From: Desarmillaria ectypa
Lineage: Eukaryota > Basidiomycota > Agaricomycetes > Agaricales > Physalacriaceae
Length of the DNA: 64,000 nt
Reading direction: 5' to 3'
Assembly: GCA_030407005.1 (NCBI GenBank)
Contig: JAUDYN010000004.1
Location: 744,001-808,000 of the forward strand
Shown here: positions 12,214 through 24,690 of the stretch, piece by piece
Numbering within the stretch: the first letter of the stretch is position 1
How the letters are laid out: each line of letters starts with the position of its first letter
Translations under genes and position numbers: made by a program
The notes under the pieces: generated by a model
Database searches by the model: none
The model's input: the letters and a program-made list of their open reading frames with translations, nothing else
Told to the model about the DNA's origin: nothing

Positions 12214-13113
12214 TGATCTTTGGATGTATTTTATGTGTCTCTTACTACTAGTATACCACGCACCATGATATTAACGATGAGGGCCTCTGGATTCGAGTCT
12301 TGACACAGTCTCAGTGGGATTCCATGCCCAGTAATGGCATGGGAAGACAGAGGTAGATATGTTCTTTGTCTTGTATAATAAACTAGATGACTCTTCGCGC
12401 ACAGATACTCCAAAGTGTCTCCGACGGACAAACTCTGCCTGCTGCCCGTTGACCGGTGACCCCGGATATATGTGAAAGCAAGGCCACGGCACGTTTGAAG
12501 TTAAATATACTTCCTCGGCCTTAGTTGTTGAAGGTTTCTCATTCTGGTATCGTCTTGGACTTCACATTGGCGGCGACATTTCCGGCTTGACTGCTTGCTC
12601 AACTGAAAAGATCAAACACTTTGGCCGACCAATTACGTGCGTCTGGGAATTGGGTAAGTACGGCGTTCGCCCGACCATCTGCAGCGCAGAAACCGTAATG
12701 TTACTTCTGACTCCTTCCATGACCTCAAAGTGACTGGTTTCCCGTGCCAGGAGCGAGCTTATTGCACTAGTAATTTTCCACATTTTATCTACTAATTGTA
12801 TTTTAATGATATGAATGGGCCCAAAGCCATCAATCTACGAAAAAGGATCCATCCTAGCTACAACCCTGACGAGGAGGGTGCTGGCAACTGCGATCGGTCC
12901 GGTAGCCGAATTTGCGTTGCCACACTACCGTCTCTTGATTGCTGCGGCGGTGCCTAGGATTTGAAGCTTTTTACGGCACTCTTGTCAGCTCCCCAAGTGT
13001 CCTGGACCCGGTCACAACTAAAGAAATGCAAGCTGCTGAACTCGATCTTTCCGTTTGTTATCTTCTCTGAACAAGGCATTTTCCTCATTTGATAGCCCGA
13101 AAACTAGGTCACA
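12214..13113. other. Intergenic region after the GH16 gene
   Basis: Holds the 3' UTR of the GH16 gene and the upstream region of the F-box relic. No gene or repeat recognised. Confidence 0.4.
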
Positions 13114-14599
13114 ATGCCAGAGATACCAATCGAAATTATTGAAGAGATTCTAGATCATCTCTGCGATGACAAGCAAATGCTCAAAGTCTGCCCTCTCGTC
13201 TCTCGCAGCTTCTACCCTCGTACCCGTCCGTCACCACCTCTTTCAGTCCATAAGAATCTCTGACATGACATCCTTGGAGACTCCGTGCGCCCTCTCAGAG
13301 TTCTAACACACGATTCTTCGTATATCTTTATACACTTCAACTCAGCTGAAATATACTCTTCGTATGATCCCAGCACACTTCGTCAAGCCCAACTTTCCCT
13401 GTTCTTAATGGCCAATCTTACATCTCTCAACATTAAAAATACCTCCACGCCCCGAGAATGCTTCCGCACGATCATCTTCGGTCTCCTTCTCCTCAGATGT
13501 CTCATCCTGGAATCGATCATTTTTGATATCGAGGAGACTTCGGATGATCCGTCTAATTTGATCCTGGCGGATAAACCGTGCCTTGAAAACCTCCACATAC
13601 ACCACTTTCACTCAGGGTCCTCTGATTTCCTTCCGTTTGTCCTTCGCTACTGAGACGTATTCCTCGAGTCTCTCCAAGAGTTTTATATCAACATGAGCAG
13701 TCCCGGGGGAAAGAGCTTTCCTTGTGCTGCGACATCATCCGTGCAGCTAGGCAATTCCACGCGCTCAAGTCGCTGCATGCGCTCGGAACCTCCGATTGTA
13801 TCTGTACGTGCTCACTTGCATCAATATCTAGCTGGTTCCAAGCTACTTTCATTCCAGTAACCCAATGGTTCAATGTCAAACTGCTCTTTCTTCCCCTTCG
13901 CCTGCGGTCCCTCTTCTTCGATATTAATTATCGCGCTCTTGAGGGAGGGACAGACGTCTCTGCCGCGCAGTGGTTCCTCAATGCCTACAACCCACAGCTC
14001 AGATGCCTAGAAACGTCCAGATCGGCATGTCTGTTAAAAGTTTTAACGACTTTGCTGATGAAGGTGGGACCTGGATTCTGTTCGCACATCTAGATTTGGT
14101 GCTTTTCGCTGTCTCTGTCGACCTATATCTGCGACTACAAAACCAATGTCTTCCTTTGCAACGTGAAGCACATATCGATTCAGTCAGCTTAAATAGCGAC
14201 ATCAGCAACGTTTTCTATGACGGCACGTTCGGTGGACGTACCTATGCTGCTCCATGTACCGTCACGTTCAGTTTGGTGACAGAAAGCCTTCAGGCAACGG
14301 AAGTGCCATACAAAGCTATCTCCATAACGTCTTTTTCGCACAAAGACGAGAAGTTTTCCAACGTCAGAGACAGCATCTCGCACCTTATTTCTTCGATTTG
14401 GAAGCGGACAGATGTTATCATCCGAGTAGTAATTTGTGGCGCACGGCGACTCAGTCATCGTGTCATTCCGTTGGGTACCATGCTGCGCGATATCTTCGCA
14501 GGTTCGAATGCTCCCCTCAGGCTCGTGGATGACCCCATTTACGTTGAATATCAGCACTTTGGGGATCATTCATTGGTAACAGCCGTTCAAAGGTTCTAA
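13114..14599 (+). pseudogene. F-box protein gene, frameshifted
   Basis: ATG 13114 opens a typical basidiomycete F-box start: MPEIPIEIIEEILDHL, then a VCPLVSRSF motif. The frame is lost near 13,220; the next recognisable piece (RHHLFQSIRIS) is in another frame. Further pieces follow in changing frames: 13285-13653 (LTSLNIKNTSTPRECF, a leucine-rich repeat-like stretch), 13722-14093 and 13970-14599. Some breaks could be unrecognised introns, but no set of GT-AG introns joined them all. F-box proteins usually bind SKP1 and select targets for ubiquitin ligases. The two MFS genes and the GH genes nearby are intact by the same reading, so the breaks look real. Confidence 0.55.
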
Positions 14600-15610
14600 G
14601 GCGTGTATGCACACACATCTAGGTAGCTCGGAATCAGTTCATGCTGTCTATCTCGTCAACTCATTAGATCCCCATAGGACTGAGTATCACCGGTTCTGGA
14701 GGTCAGCTACTCCTGAGTAAGTTGCAGCCATTGCTTTACTCTTGCTGAGCAACTGAGACTACTGAGCGGACGATTGTTCCGGGTTGTAACGTATCCATCA
14801 ACGCAGAAACCGGTGATCTTCAGGTTGGATCCTATCGAAGCTTCGTTCATGGATACGGCGTGTACATGTCCCGGAGCCTGTGCTTCGTAATATTGGTGCC
14901 CCACGGCACCGAGAATGCTAGCCCATTGTGGAGAGCTCGATATTCTGAACAGTGTACGTATCGTATGAAGGTCGACGTTACTCTCACCGACGTCATCCTT
15001 CTTGCATCCTGAGCGATGCCAGTCCAAACATCGTTTCTTTGTTTTCTAGTTGCTCGACGGCTCAAACCTCATAGACTCTGAAGGTATGCAAGCGAACTAC
15101 GCAACGCCCACAGCAACGTGTCGGAAATATTTCTTTATAGCCCGAACTCCCTGGAAAAGGCATTGGAGATCAGTTCTCGGGTCCGTCTTCACCTTGCCAC
15201 GCCAAGAGTTCGTGTAAATACACGTACGTATACCAGGCGTCCCCATTGGCTCCTACGTCATCTCACAGACGTGGATGTTTGACAGCACATCCTTCTGCAC
15301 TACGGTAGGTTGTAAACGGGATCCAGAATAAAACTGCACAAAAGTTTCGAATCGCAGAGATTGGTGTCTGTTATTCAATCTGGCTTTTTTCCTAGGCCGA
15401 CGAATGTTAACTGAGGCACCATCCTGCACTACTATTATGCATTCGCTTTCCTTCTGCGATAGATATGCGAGAAGCATGCCAAGGCAATACTTGGCACTCG
15501 GGCACGATCGTAATTGTAGCGGACTTTCCCTTTCTCAACCTTTAGGTACAAGTGGACATCGCTGCATAAATACCGAGGATGTGAAGTCGCAATTCACCAT
15601 TGCATTGAAT
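14600..15610. other. Intergenic stretch with an unassigned minus-strand frame
   Basis: A minus-strand open frame at 14707-15027 (about 106 codons, with a SPQWASILGAVGHQYYEAQ segment) looks protein-like in composition, but I recognise no family and could not extend it. The remainder shows nothing clear. Confidence 0.3.
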
Positions 15611-17486
15611 ATGAGTGCTTCGGGTCGGACAAAGGACTTTGACTTCATTCCTATCCCTCAAAGACTCCGCCATGATCCAACACGACCGTTCCCTGAGTTC
15701 GGTATTGGACTCATTCTGCTTTTTGCGTTTGCCTGCACTTTTAGTACGTCTGTCATGCACTGTTCGTGTGGATATGCTGCTCATTTTCCGCGTCACAGTT
15801 GTAGCGAATCTGTACTACTGTCAAACATTGCTGTGTGCGTCTGGGACTCGACATCAGTAAGATCGTGGAGCTAACTTTACTTTCCAGTCCAGTTCTCAGA
15901 GGAGTTTGGGGTCGTTTATTCTGATGCTTCCAAGTGAGTCATACTGCCTTTTTTTTCGATCATGGCTAACTCTGCATTTATTTCAGAGCCGTCACTCTCG
16001 TTCATGCCGGGTTCGGTTTTGAATTACCTCAATCCCGCCGATGCTCACGTCACGACTAGGTATGCTGTAGGACTATTCTTTATCGCACCCTTAGGAGACC
16101 TCCTTCGTCGCCGCCAACTAATTCTCGGACTCGTTTTCTGCTCCACGACTTTGATGCTCTGTCTTGCTCTTGTCCCCGACTGGAACGCATTTCTTGCACT
16201 CTCCTTCCTAGCCGGAACTATCAACGTCGCAACCCAAATACTCATTCCCCTCGCGGCAGACGTTGTATCTCCCTCTCGAAAGTTCTTTTTCTTATCAATC
16301 CTTATTTCGGCTTTGGTCATGGGGATGCTTGTCGCGCGGGTTCTTGCTGGGGTGATAGCCGAGTATGCCGACTGGCGAGTAGTGTATTACCTTGCAGTAG
16401 GCATGCAAGTCATTGTGTTGGTGGTATGCTATGCGACGATCCCGGACTACCCGGCCAAGAATAAAGGAATGGGATATTGGGAGCTGATAAAGTCAATGGT
16501 GGGCTTTGTAGTGGGAGAGCCATTGCTGATCCAGGCGCGATCATTTGTTCACGATCTGCGTTGTTAACTTATGGTTAACTACAGGCGTGCCTTGTTAACT
16601 TTCTCGCATCAGCTGGCTATTCGAATTTTTGGACCACGCTGACGTTCTTGCTAGGCGGTCCCCCGTATAACTATTCTACGTAAGCGACTTCTACCCAGCG
16701 GTAGTACTCCTTTAATGATGTTTTCTCCAGGTTGGTCATCGGGCTTTTCGGACTTGTAGGGATTGCTGGTGTGTGCTTGACGCCACTGGGTAAGTTCAAC
16801 GTTGACCTGGCTTTGTGTCTTTTTTTCTTATCGTCATACTGTCTAGCAACTTTAACGATCGACAGGTTGCATCCGTGGTATGGATCAGTTCTGGGTACCA
16901 TACTTTATGCTTGCTTCCAAGGCCTCTTGGTAGCCGCAGCCGGTCTCCATTTTGCTTCTGTGGGAAGCTTTACTCAATCAATACTCGCAGTGAACTGACT
17001 CTGATTTTTTTGGCATAAGATTCTCCTTGCTATCATAGGAATAGTTGTGTTCTGCCGGGTGTTACAAGTCTCCCTTCAAATGTCCGTATTTAGGTAAGTG
17101 TCTTCCCCTCGCTCGGATATTCTTAGTGACAGATGATCTGGTAAAGTATTTCTACCGCAGCTACGACCCGACTGAATGCTCTGCTACTCTTGTCGGTGAG
17201 ACGGAGTCATCGTTGGTATCATTTTGATCTGAAACGCTTCTAGTTCTTCCTCGGGCAGGTAATGGGTTCATCTGTGGGTTCCCGCGTGTTTTTGGAGAGC
17301 GGGTGGAGAGCAGGAGCGGGACTATCACTGGGCTGGACAGGACTTGGTCTTTTTCTGCTTCTCATTCGTGGACCTCATTGTGAGCGGAAAACTTGGTTTG
17401 GATACGAGGGTGGATTTGGTGCGAGAAAGGATGTCGAACAGAAGGACCAGACGGTGGATGAGAAAGACACTGCTCAGAATGCTTAG
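15611..17486 (+). CDS. MFS transporter 1 (drug:H+ antiporter-like), intact
   Basis: A plasma-membrane or vacuolar efflux-type carrier of the major facilitator superfamily; the substrate is unknown. Exons: 15611-15743, 15799-15834, 15888-15933, 15987-16010, 16060-16546, 16585-16679, 16731-16789, 16847-16959, 17020-17093, 17147-17195 and 17244-17486, total 1359 nt (452 aa). Motifs: NLYYCQTLL in the first helix, the loop 2-3 signature PLGDLLRRRQLIL (MFS motif A), LIPLAADVVSP, VARVLAGVIAEY, NFWTTLTFLLGGPPYNYST, DRLHPWYG, TTRLNALLLLSFFLGQ and GSRVFLESGWRA. It ends in a charged Lys/Asp tail. The intron after exon 5 is ambiguous: a canonical donor at 16547 adds four residues (ARSF), while a GC donor at 16535 restores the usual IQACLVNF. 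The start ATG is the first in a frame that runs directly into the conserved region. Confidence 0.88.
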
Positions 17487-18322
17487 CAACACCTGAGTGA
17501 TCTGTCGACATGCGCATACCAGTAACTATTGGCTGCTGATCTTTAACTGTTATCTAGAATTAGACCTGTATTACCTATGAGATAAAAAAAAATAGCATCT
17601 TTTCTTGTACGATTTATCGATTGCAATTTTGATACACTCTCCTCTAGTTCGCTGCAGCCAGGGGATTTTTGATCAGTGTTGCCAGGGTCTCTTGCACTGT
17701 TTGCACTTGTCTCGTCTGCGTTTCTGCAGCCTGTTTTGTGTGATGTTCATCGTTCTATTCAGATAGGTTCCTAGTATCCCAGGAATGGTGCAGGCCGTGC
17801 AGCTAATTTCCATCCTTCCAGCACCAAAGACACCGCCAGTGTTGCGAGTTCATGTCACCCCGTTAATACTAAAATGGGGAGTAGAAGCAGGAGACGAGAG
17901 ATCTAGAGCAAGTCTTGGATGTACGCTTATCATGACAAGGGTGATCCGTAATTTTCTCAAACACCTAGGCTGCGACCTATGACAAATAAATGACAACGTA
18001 AGCGTTTGAAAAGAAGAGATACACAGAAAATCTATATAAACTTGTCTGCGTTTTTCCTCGTTGTTTCAAAGAGCGGCTAGCAGACCAGGTAGTAGGTCGA
18101 TAACGATATACAAAACGAGTCTGCATATTTATTCCAATTTTTCTGAGCTAAAATATGCAATACTCAAAAACAAAGTACGCAAGATGGCGTGGTGGTGCTG
18201 ACGAGCAAGGAGCAAAACAGTGTTTTTCGTCCCCGCTCTCAATATGCCGCCGGGCCAACTACCTGACTTGGAGTGGTAGCATCGTGCACCTATGAAATGT
18301 CTGTTTTCCAGCGAACCATTAA
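17487..18322. other. Intergenic region between MFS 1 and the RRM gene (convergent)
   Basis: Holds the 3' ends of two converging genes. A TATATAAAC sequence near 18,033 has no gene behind it on the plus strand. Nothing else recognised. Confidence 0.4.
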
Positions 18323-19957
18323 TCATACGTTCAAACCTAGGGCCTGCGTAGCCCGTCTACGTGTGGACACTACCCTGGTCCGTCCGCTCCCATTTTGAGG
18401 TGCAGCAACGGGAACAGGTGTGATGTTAACGCCGCCGAAGAACGTGACGGGAACACCTTCCAGTCCTTCAAACCCGTGATTCCCGGATGCCAGGAGTAGA
18501 AGAAACTGCATGGCATAGAAAACATCGGGGAAATTGACGATCAAACCGTCCCTGGCGGAGATGACATCGTATAAGCGAGGTAGGAAGGGCGTGAAAAGAT
18601 AGACGTACATTATCCTGTGTACCCATGCCCCGGGTGACATTTCTCTCAGTAGCCACAGATTATGATTTGAGAGAGGTTCCCTGGTTTTCAAATACAGCAC
18701 AGAAGTCATTCCTAGGTCTATCGCCGTGAGAAGACCACGGTGAGGAGCGGGACGTCCTACGTCATTGCTGTTCTTCAATTTCGTGTGGATGCCCAGCTGT
18801 TCTGCTTCTGAGCGAAACAGTTCCCGAAAGTCGTTTGCGTAGTCGGGGGACACGAATTGGATGCACTGTTTATTAGTAAATAAAGTCCCATCTGTATCAG
18901 AAGGCATCACTCACAAAGGAATTGTTCAAGGTAAAGGTGCCATAGGCTTTGGCGGGCGATCCTAGCTTCCGCAAGACCTTCCGTATCGCTGGCATGACCG
19001 GCGCCATGTCGTGAACGTCGCTTAGGACGACAGTGCTTGGGCGGTTCTGTCCGCGTGTTGGGGTATACCATTCCGGAAGCCAATACGTCGACGAATCTTG
19101 GACATAAGCACTTGAAGAACTGCCACCTTCAAAGCCTGGCAAGCCTTTCCGGAGCGCTGCAAGGGCCTACCGTAATGTTCAGGTTTGAAAAACGAAATTT
19201 ATAAAGAGATACGCGCCTTGATTGAGGATTCTATATCCAAATATCGGAATACGAGCCCGTGAGATGACCCCCCGATACGCGTTTTCTCCACAAACTGCAC
19301 AGACTCTATGTCTCCATACGCCGATAGAGCTTCCTTGCATAATTCTTCTGTCGGCGGATCCTTGTTCCGTCTGTGATAGATATCATAGCAAACGTTCACT
19401 GCCCGAGAGGCATTGTGTAATCCCAAATGTGCGACCGTGGTAGCAAGAAGCGGAGGCGATATAAATGGATCCATTTCACAGATCATCCCGTATCTCAGCC
19501 TCTTCTGCAACTCTTTGACACATCTCGAGGCAGCGCGTGTATTAAAGAACTGGAGCAGAATACGATCATCCTCGGCCGTTACCCGCTCGATGGGACCGAA
19601 TTTGATTTCGTCGAGGAGACTGGTGACAGAGCAATTCGCGGGGACTCCACGGAAACAGACAGTACGAAAACGAGGGCCATATTCAATTTCAGGCTGTTCT
19701 GTTATAGTTTCTGGAGGAATTCCGAGTGTGTAGTCTTGCCATGAATACAACTGCATTGACGAGAATACCATGTTAGCATTTGACATGCAGGAACTGAAAT
19801 TTGTGTATTTACCGTGGGTTGTACCTCGAGAGGAGACGGAGGAGTTGAGGCCCGATGCGTAAGCTTGCGTGTCAATACATTCTGGCGAACGGAACGAGCA
19901 AGAAGCCGGCTCTGGTGTCGCACCAAGGACGTTGTGTACATGGTTGCGGTCCGGCAT
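18323..19957 (-). CDS. RNA-recognition-motif (RRM) protein
   Basis: Probable RNA-binding protein of unknown target. Exons on the minus strand are 19957-19213, about 19156-18915 and 18865-18323 (about 509 aa). The first RRM-like domain reads RTVCFRGVPANCSVTSLL...RILLQFFNTRAASRCVKEL, with an RNP1-like strand. A second lies near NVCYDIYHRRNKDPPTEEL...AYGDIESVQFVEK...GLVFRYLDIESSIKA and runs across the first intron. The C-terminal 180 residues are conserved-looking but without a known motif. The N-terminus is uncertain: a 62-nt segment (GTAAATACAC to CAATGCAG, with a GCTAAC branch) would be a good extra intron and would move the start to the other frame (ATG at 19941). The first acceptor may be at 19167 or 10 nt later; only the later one keeps the frame. 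Confidence 0.6.
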
Positions 19958-20199
19958 TTCCGATGAGAAAATTACCAGCTTACGTAACTACTACTACTTG
20001 GACATCACTCCTCAGACATTGGTGTATGTTTGTTGCTGAACAAATATGTTGTTATGGTGCTAGATTGGATACAGTAACATCGGGCCACCTATATTGTGTG
20101 AGGTGCAGGTTATAACTGAAGGAGACCATATCAATTCGACGCAGGATAGCTATTTACTATTCGTGACCATCTAGTAGACAGTTCGTGTAAGCAAAATCC

Positions 20200-21075
20200 T
20201 TTTCTGCTGCCATGTCATGTCCCTCAACCAGAAATCAGGTAAAGCAGCAGAACGGCGAAGTATCTGCAAATGACCCAGCGTTGATGCTTTTTTGGAAACC
20301 CCGCATCCTGGTAAGTCACTGTGTCATCTGTCGTCTACAGGCTCTGATCATGTTTCAGCACCGTGACGACTTGGGCACAGAAAAAACACACACCTTTCGG
20401 CTTTCCACGTCGCCCATTCGCTTGGAAGCCCTCGCTGCGCACCTGCTTGTCTCGTTGATCGGAACTTGATAAAAGTAAGAGACTCTGCCTCCACAGGCTT
20501 GGACCCAACAGAAATATATTGGAAGATAACCCATTTCTAAGCCATCATACGTCCTATCCATTCCACAGTCCGCAAAGTCGCCCACTCGAAGAAAGGAGGA
20601 TAAAATCTCGCCGAACCCCAATCGATTAGCTACAGTTGTCCTCGTTCATCAACCATCAAGTTCCACATGTGCAGGTCCATGTGAGGGAACATGAATTTGA
20701 TCCCAAGGTCCAGTCGAGGTTTCGTTAATGGCAGACGAAGGATCCATCAGTTCATGTACTCTCAAGCTCTCGGGTGACGCCATGTAGTTCTGGGCATATG
20801 AATAAAAATCCAAGAATTTGGAGAAAACAGAGCCTGAGACGAGGCCTCCAGCAGTTAGAGAGATAGATACTCTGGCGCGGAGCTTCGACGTATTACTCTT
20901 GGAGAACGCGAACTGTTTGGGATGACAGATCACGGGCCCGCGGAAATACCCGCACATGGTCAGGCCGCCAACTCGGCAACGCAAGCTTCAAGTACACCAC
21001 GACAACTATGCGATTACCATCAGCCATCTGTAGTCCATCTTCACGACTATCTCTTTTCATGAGTGACTCTATCAC
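20200..21075 (-). pseudogene. Aminoglycoside-phosphotransferase-like (APH family) kinase relic
   Basis: On the minus strand near 20,690-20,580 the sequence reads PHMDLHMWNLMVDERGQ, then a stop, then LIDWGSARFYPPFFEWATL. This is the APH catalytic loop (HxDLHxxN) and metal-binding IDWG motif. The TAG between them lies where the family usually has a Trp, so TGG-to-TAG is likely. Upstream fragments (SLRVHELMD, FSKFLDFYSYAQ; 20,984-20,730) are in another frame, and stops also occur downstream. Fungal APH-like proteins are small-molecule kinase-like enzymes of mostly unknown substrate. I consider it dead. Confidence 0.6.
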
Positions 21076-21079
21076 AAGT

Positions 21080-21674
21080 TTCGTACTCAGGTAAAAGCGG
21101 TCGGATGGTGTACTTGCCTTATGGTTTCGCCCTCATGCAGCGAAAAGATTGGAGACAACTGGGAGGTGTACAATGGATACGGTATATCCTCTTATCCACC
21201 CATGACAAAGGCCTGACGTCACCTACTAGAGTGCAGCAGCAAATGGAATAATGGTACACTAAAACTTGAAAATGATGGCCGCCCATGACAAAACATTACT
21301 ATTCACTCGGTGTTACTGAGGTCCTACATATACCAAAGTCCTAGGTGCACGGGTGATAGGACACACTATACAGAATCCAGATGCAATCTCCAGCCTCCCT
21401 TTGCGAGAAAGAAAGGCTCAAAGCATGACGCAGAGACCAATTTGCAAATTCCCGGATAAACGCAAATTCCCGCCGTTATTTACATCGACCTTTGCCCCCT
21501 TCTTTCCCCACCTTCTCCACAAAAGGACCAATCACGATTTTCGTCCTTCACTAATGAAAGACGCACGATCTAGGCTTGAAAGCAATTTGGCAGGCTGACT
21601 CACAAATCTGCGAGCATTCGCAAGTGACGTACCGGCTCAAATTTCTCGCGCATGCATTATTAATGACAGAAGAT
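21080..21674. other. Upstream region of MFS transporter 2
   Basis: No gene recognised. It probably holds the promoter of the transporter starting at 21,718. Confidence 0.4.
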
Positions 21675-21680
21675 TATATA
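21675..21680 (+). promoter_or_regulatory. Putative TATA box of MFS transporter 2
   Basis: TATATA lies 38 nt before the GGG-containing leader and the ATG at 21,718. Sequence match only. Confidence 0.4.
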
Positions 21681-21717
21681 GGGACCGTGTTGTTCCTCCT
21701 TGATTTTTTCTCCAACC

Positions 21718-23674
21718 ATGGCCCAGCAATTTCCCCTCACTCGAACGCGGTCGTTTGATGAAAATACTGTTGACGAGCCTCCTGCAGAGAAACCCAAGGC
21801 AGAGGAGGATAATGGCCTGGTCAAGCCGCCCACGGGCTTCGAGGGAGACTTTCCCGATGGTGGATTGAGAGCTTGGTTAGTTGTCGGAGGGGTGAGTCCA
21901 GTGTTTTTTAATCTGATTGCACAATTGATATGATGACTTATGGTTGCTTAGACGATGTGCACTACCTTTTCGACGTGAGTGCTGATTGTGACTCATTCTA
22001 CTGGTTCATGATGGTCTCACTTACCTTTTTACAATAACAGGTTTGGTTATGTCAACGCGTGGGGGGTGAGCTTTTGGTTTTGAATCGTTATAAAGGTAAT
22101 TAATAATGGGCTGAACTGTCACAGGTATTCCAAGCTTACTACGAAGAAACTTTGTTAAAGGACTCGGACTCTTCGAAGATGTGAGTATTTCTGTGGTCGT
22201 CGCGTTCGTTGCTTATCGAATTAGTGCATGGATTGGTTCTGTCCAGGTACCATCCTCTTTACTTTTTTTTTTACGTGCTGACATTGATACTGTCTAATAG
22301 TACGCGCTTGTCTTCATGCCGGGTCTAATAACTGGCCGAATGTTCGACATCGGTTACTTCAAACTGCCGTTCCTCGTAGCAAGCATACTCCTCGTTGTCG
22401 CAACGTTTCTGGTCGCTCAATGCACCCAATACTGGCATTTCCTGCTCTGTCAGGGCTTCGCTATTGGGGTTCGTCCGTCCTCCCTTCAAATAGTCCTCAC
22501 AACTGTTCTAAGTGTGTTGTTCTACGTATAGCTAGCATGTGGAACGATATTTGGTCCAGCCATGGGTATCATTGGTCATTGGTTCCGACGGCGACGGGGG
22601 CTCGCTCTCGGTATAATGGCTACTGGCTCGTCAATCGGTGGTACCGTTATCCCAATAACGGCTCGTAAACTCATAAACTCCGTAGGGTAAGTTTATATTC
22701 TTTCTCGCAAGTATGTTGTCTCTATATATCTGACAGGTTCCCCTGGACGATGCGGATCATCGCCTTCATCTTAATGTTTACTCTGGGTATCGCTAACTTG
22801 ACGCTGAAACGCCGGCTTCCGCCTGTGAATGTATCTGGGGGTATACTCAACCTGAAAGCATTCAAGAACGCGCCGTACACAATTTGGTGTATCGCTAATT
22901 TCATCGCTTTCCTGGGACTCTATACAGGTGTGGGTACCCCGCCCCTTCGTCCGCTTTCTCTCATCCTTGTCCTCGTGTCTCCTAGTTTTGACCTATATCA
23001 GCGTTAGCGCCGCAGCCTATGGTGTATCGGCCGATATCTCGTTCTATATGGTCTCTATTGCTAATGCCAGCTCGGGAATCGGACGGATCGTGGCAGGGGT
23101 CTTTATCGATCGAATAGGTTCCTCGACTTTTCATGCGTCCATCTGGAGTAGCTTTCTGATGTTTTTGCCCACAGGCGCCGTGAACTACTTCGGACCTATG
23201 ACGATCATAGCAGCTGTCCTCACGTACGCCTGGCCATTCGCGCGGAGCTTGGCTTCTATGATTGTTGTAGCCGTGATTTATGGGTAGACGACTCCTCGTT
23301 TTTCACCCAACGGTTTGCTCATGAGGACGGTGGACCTAGATTCTCCAGTGGAGCATACGTTTCCTCGTTCCTGACTCCCATCTTCGAACTAGGCGAGATT
23401 GGTGACCTCGGACGGCGGACGGGAATGGCGATGTCGATAGCGGCCCTCGGCGCGCTTGCCGGTCCGCCGATCTCTGGGGCGATTAATACGGCTACGGGTG
23501 GGTTTGAGGTCGTGGGGTATTATGCAGGTACGAGTTTCTCTCCATATGGATTGTTTGGGGTCTTGCTGACCGCCAAAAACAACCAAAAAAACAGGTAGCA
23601 CCATCATGCTCGCGGTGATACTGATGTATGTTGTCCGGCATCTTGTTCTTGGAACGCTCAGAGGAAAATTTTGA
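21718..23674 (+). CDS. MFS transporter 2, monocarboxylate-transporter-like (MCT/SLC16 type), intact
   Basis: Likely imports or exports small organic acids; the substrate is not known. Twelve exons: 21718-21891, 21952-21974, 22041-22065, 22125-22180, 22225-22246, 22301-22468, 22532-22686, 22737-22927, 22986-23117, 23175-23283, 23340-23527 and 23595-23674, total 1323 nt (440 aa). The N-terminus is cytosolic and acidic, ending in the family entry motif FPDGGLRAWLVVGG. It is followed by FGYVNAWGVFQAYYEE, IAWIGSVQYALVFMPGL, LACGTIFGPAMGIIGHWF, the RRRGLALGIMATGSSIGG loop, NASSGIGRIVAGVFIDRIG and AGPPISGAI. All of these are hallmarks of fungal MCH-type carriers. A TATA-like box lies at 21,675. Fragments of this gene, introns included, recur at 34,757-35,073. 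Confidence 0.9.
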
Positions 23675-24690
23675 ACATGGTTTGATATCACGACTAGATC
23701 TAGACTTACACTTATGTACTACTACATTATCGAACATGAACTCAGAAAATTGAAGCGTTCACGATAAATAGCACTGTCTCCAGATCACTCGAGAGAATTT
23801 CAGGTCTAGTAGGAAGACTGGTGAAGCTGGTGGAACTTGATGCATTATCATTTCAAGTACGTGATCCTGCAATTTGTTAGTTGTTATCGGGTGGGGGAAA
23901 ACAAATCTTACCCAAACTGATATGTAGAATGAGGGATGAACCTCGTAGGAACGAGGAACTGAAGCTGTTTGTGGTCGAATCTCGGTGCCAATTTATTCCA
24001 GCGTACCTAAATATATACTACAAAATCTTTCTTCTTATCCACTCCTTGTATAATAGATCCATGTCCTGCTTCTGCAGCCCCTCGGCGCGCGTTATGGATG
24101 TAGAAGGGAGACAATTACACCTCTTCCATTCGTGCAGGCACCTCCAGATAAAACTGTACCCTTTCTAAATGCGGCACTTGGGAGTGTACCGAAAGATCCC
24201 TCACCCAGTGGGATCACAGCATTTCCAAGAGCTGTCCCCCGCTGAAAGATAAGAGTGTCCACTGGGAGATCGTCCGCCGGCAGTCATGTCCATAAAGCAG
24301 GGATATGTTGATGTAAGGACTAGTTTGACTGTTCGGGATGAACGATCAGGGAGGATATTAAGTTATTGTCGCTGTCGTCTATGGCATAGTGGCAAATGTC
24401 GTCTTAACCAACGTTAGGCTTGGCGGAGGGAAGTCGTACTACTTTATACGAGCACATGGGCTGAATCCGCAGACATTATAGAAACTTAGGCGAGCAGAAT
24501 ACACCGGCTTTGTGAACCTTCCAATTTTGGATGTCATTCGTGACGGATCTACGAGAGCGAAAAAGACATCCAAGTTGGCGTGGAGGGATGTATATCGTCC
24601 ACGGGTAATAGACGGATTTCTAGCAGCTGACATGTATTTCAACTAAGTCTACTGTGACTGAAATGAGGAAGACGAACGATTAAGGTTCCG
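23675..24690. other. Downstream region of MFS 2, partly duplicated at 35.07-35.56 kb
   Basis: Blocks at about 23,696-23,758, 23,930-24,170 and 24,180-24,365 are repeated in the same order and strand at 35,073-35,560 with deletions. The minus strand of the last block reads STYP...MDMTAGGRSPSG, which looks protein-like, but I cannot place it in a family. Confidence 0.5.

Noticed and set aside
14500..14520. GGTTCGAATGC resembling a tRNA B box (another at about 33,823).
   Set aside because: No matching A box, acceptor stem or terminator, and the first lies in the F-box relic.
13114..14599. Treating the F-box locus as an intact intron-rich gene.
   Set aside because: No combination of GT-AG introns with branch sites joined the three main frames, unlike the xylanase and transporters, where all exons join cleanly.
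18030..18042. Good TATATAAAC on the plus strand.
   Set aside because: No plus-strand gene follows; the next gene is on the minus strand with its 3' end here.
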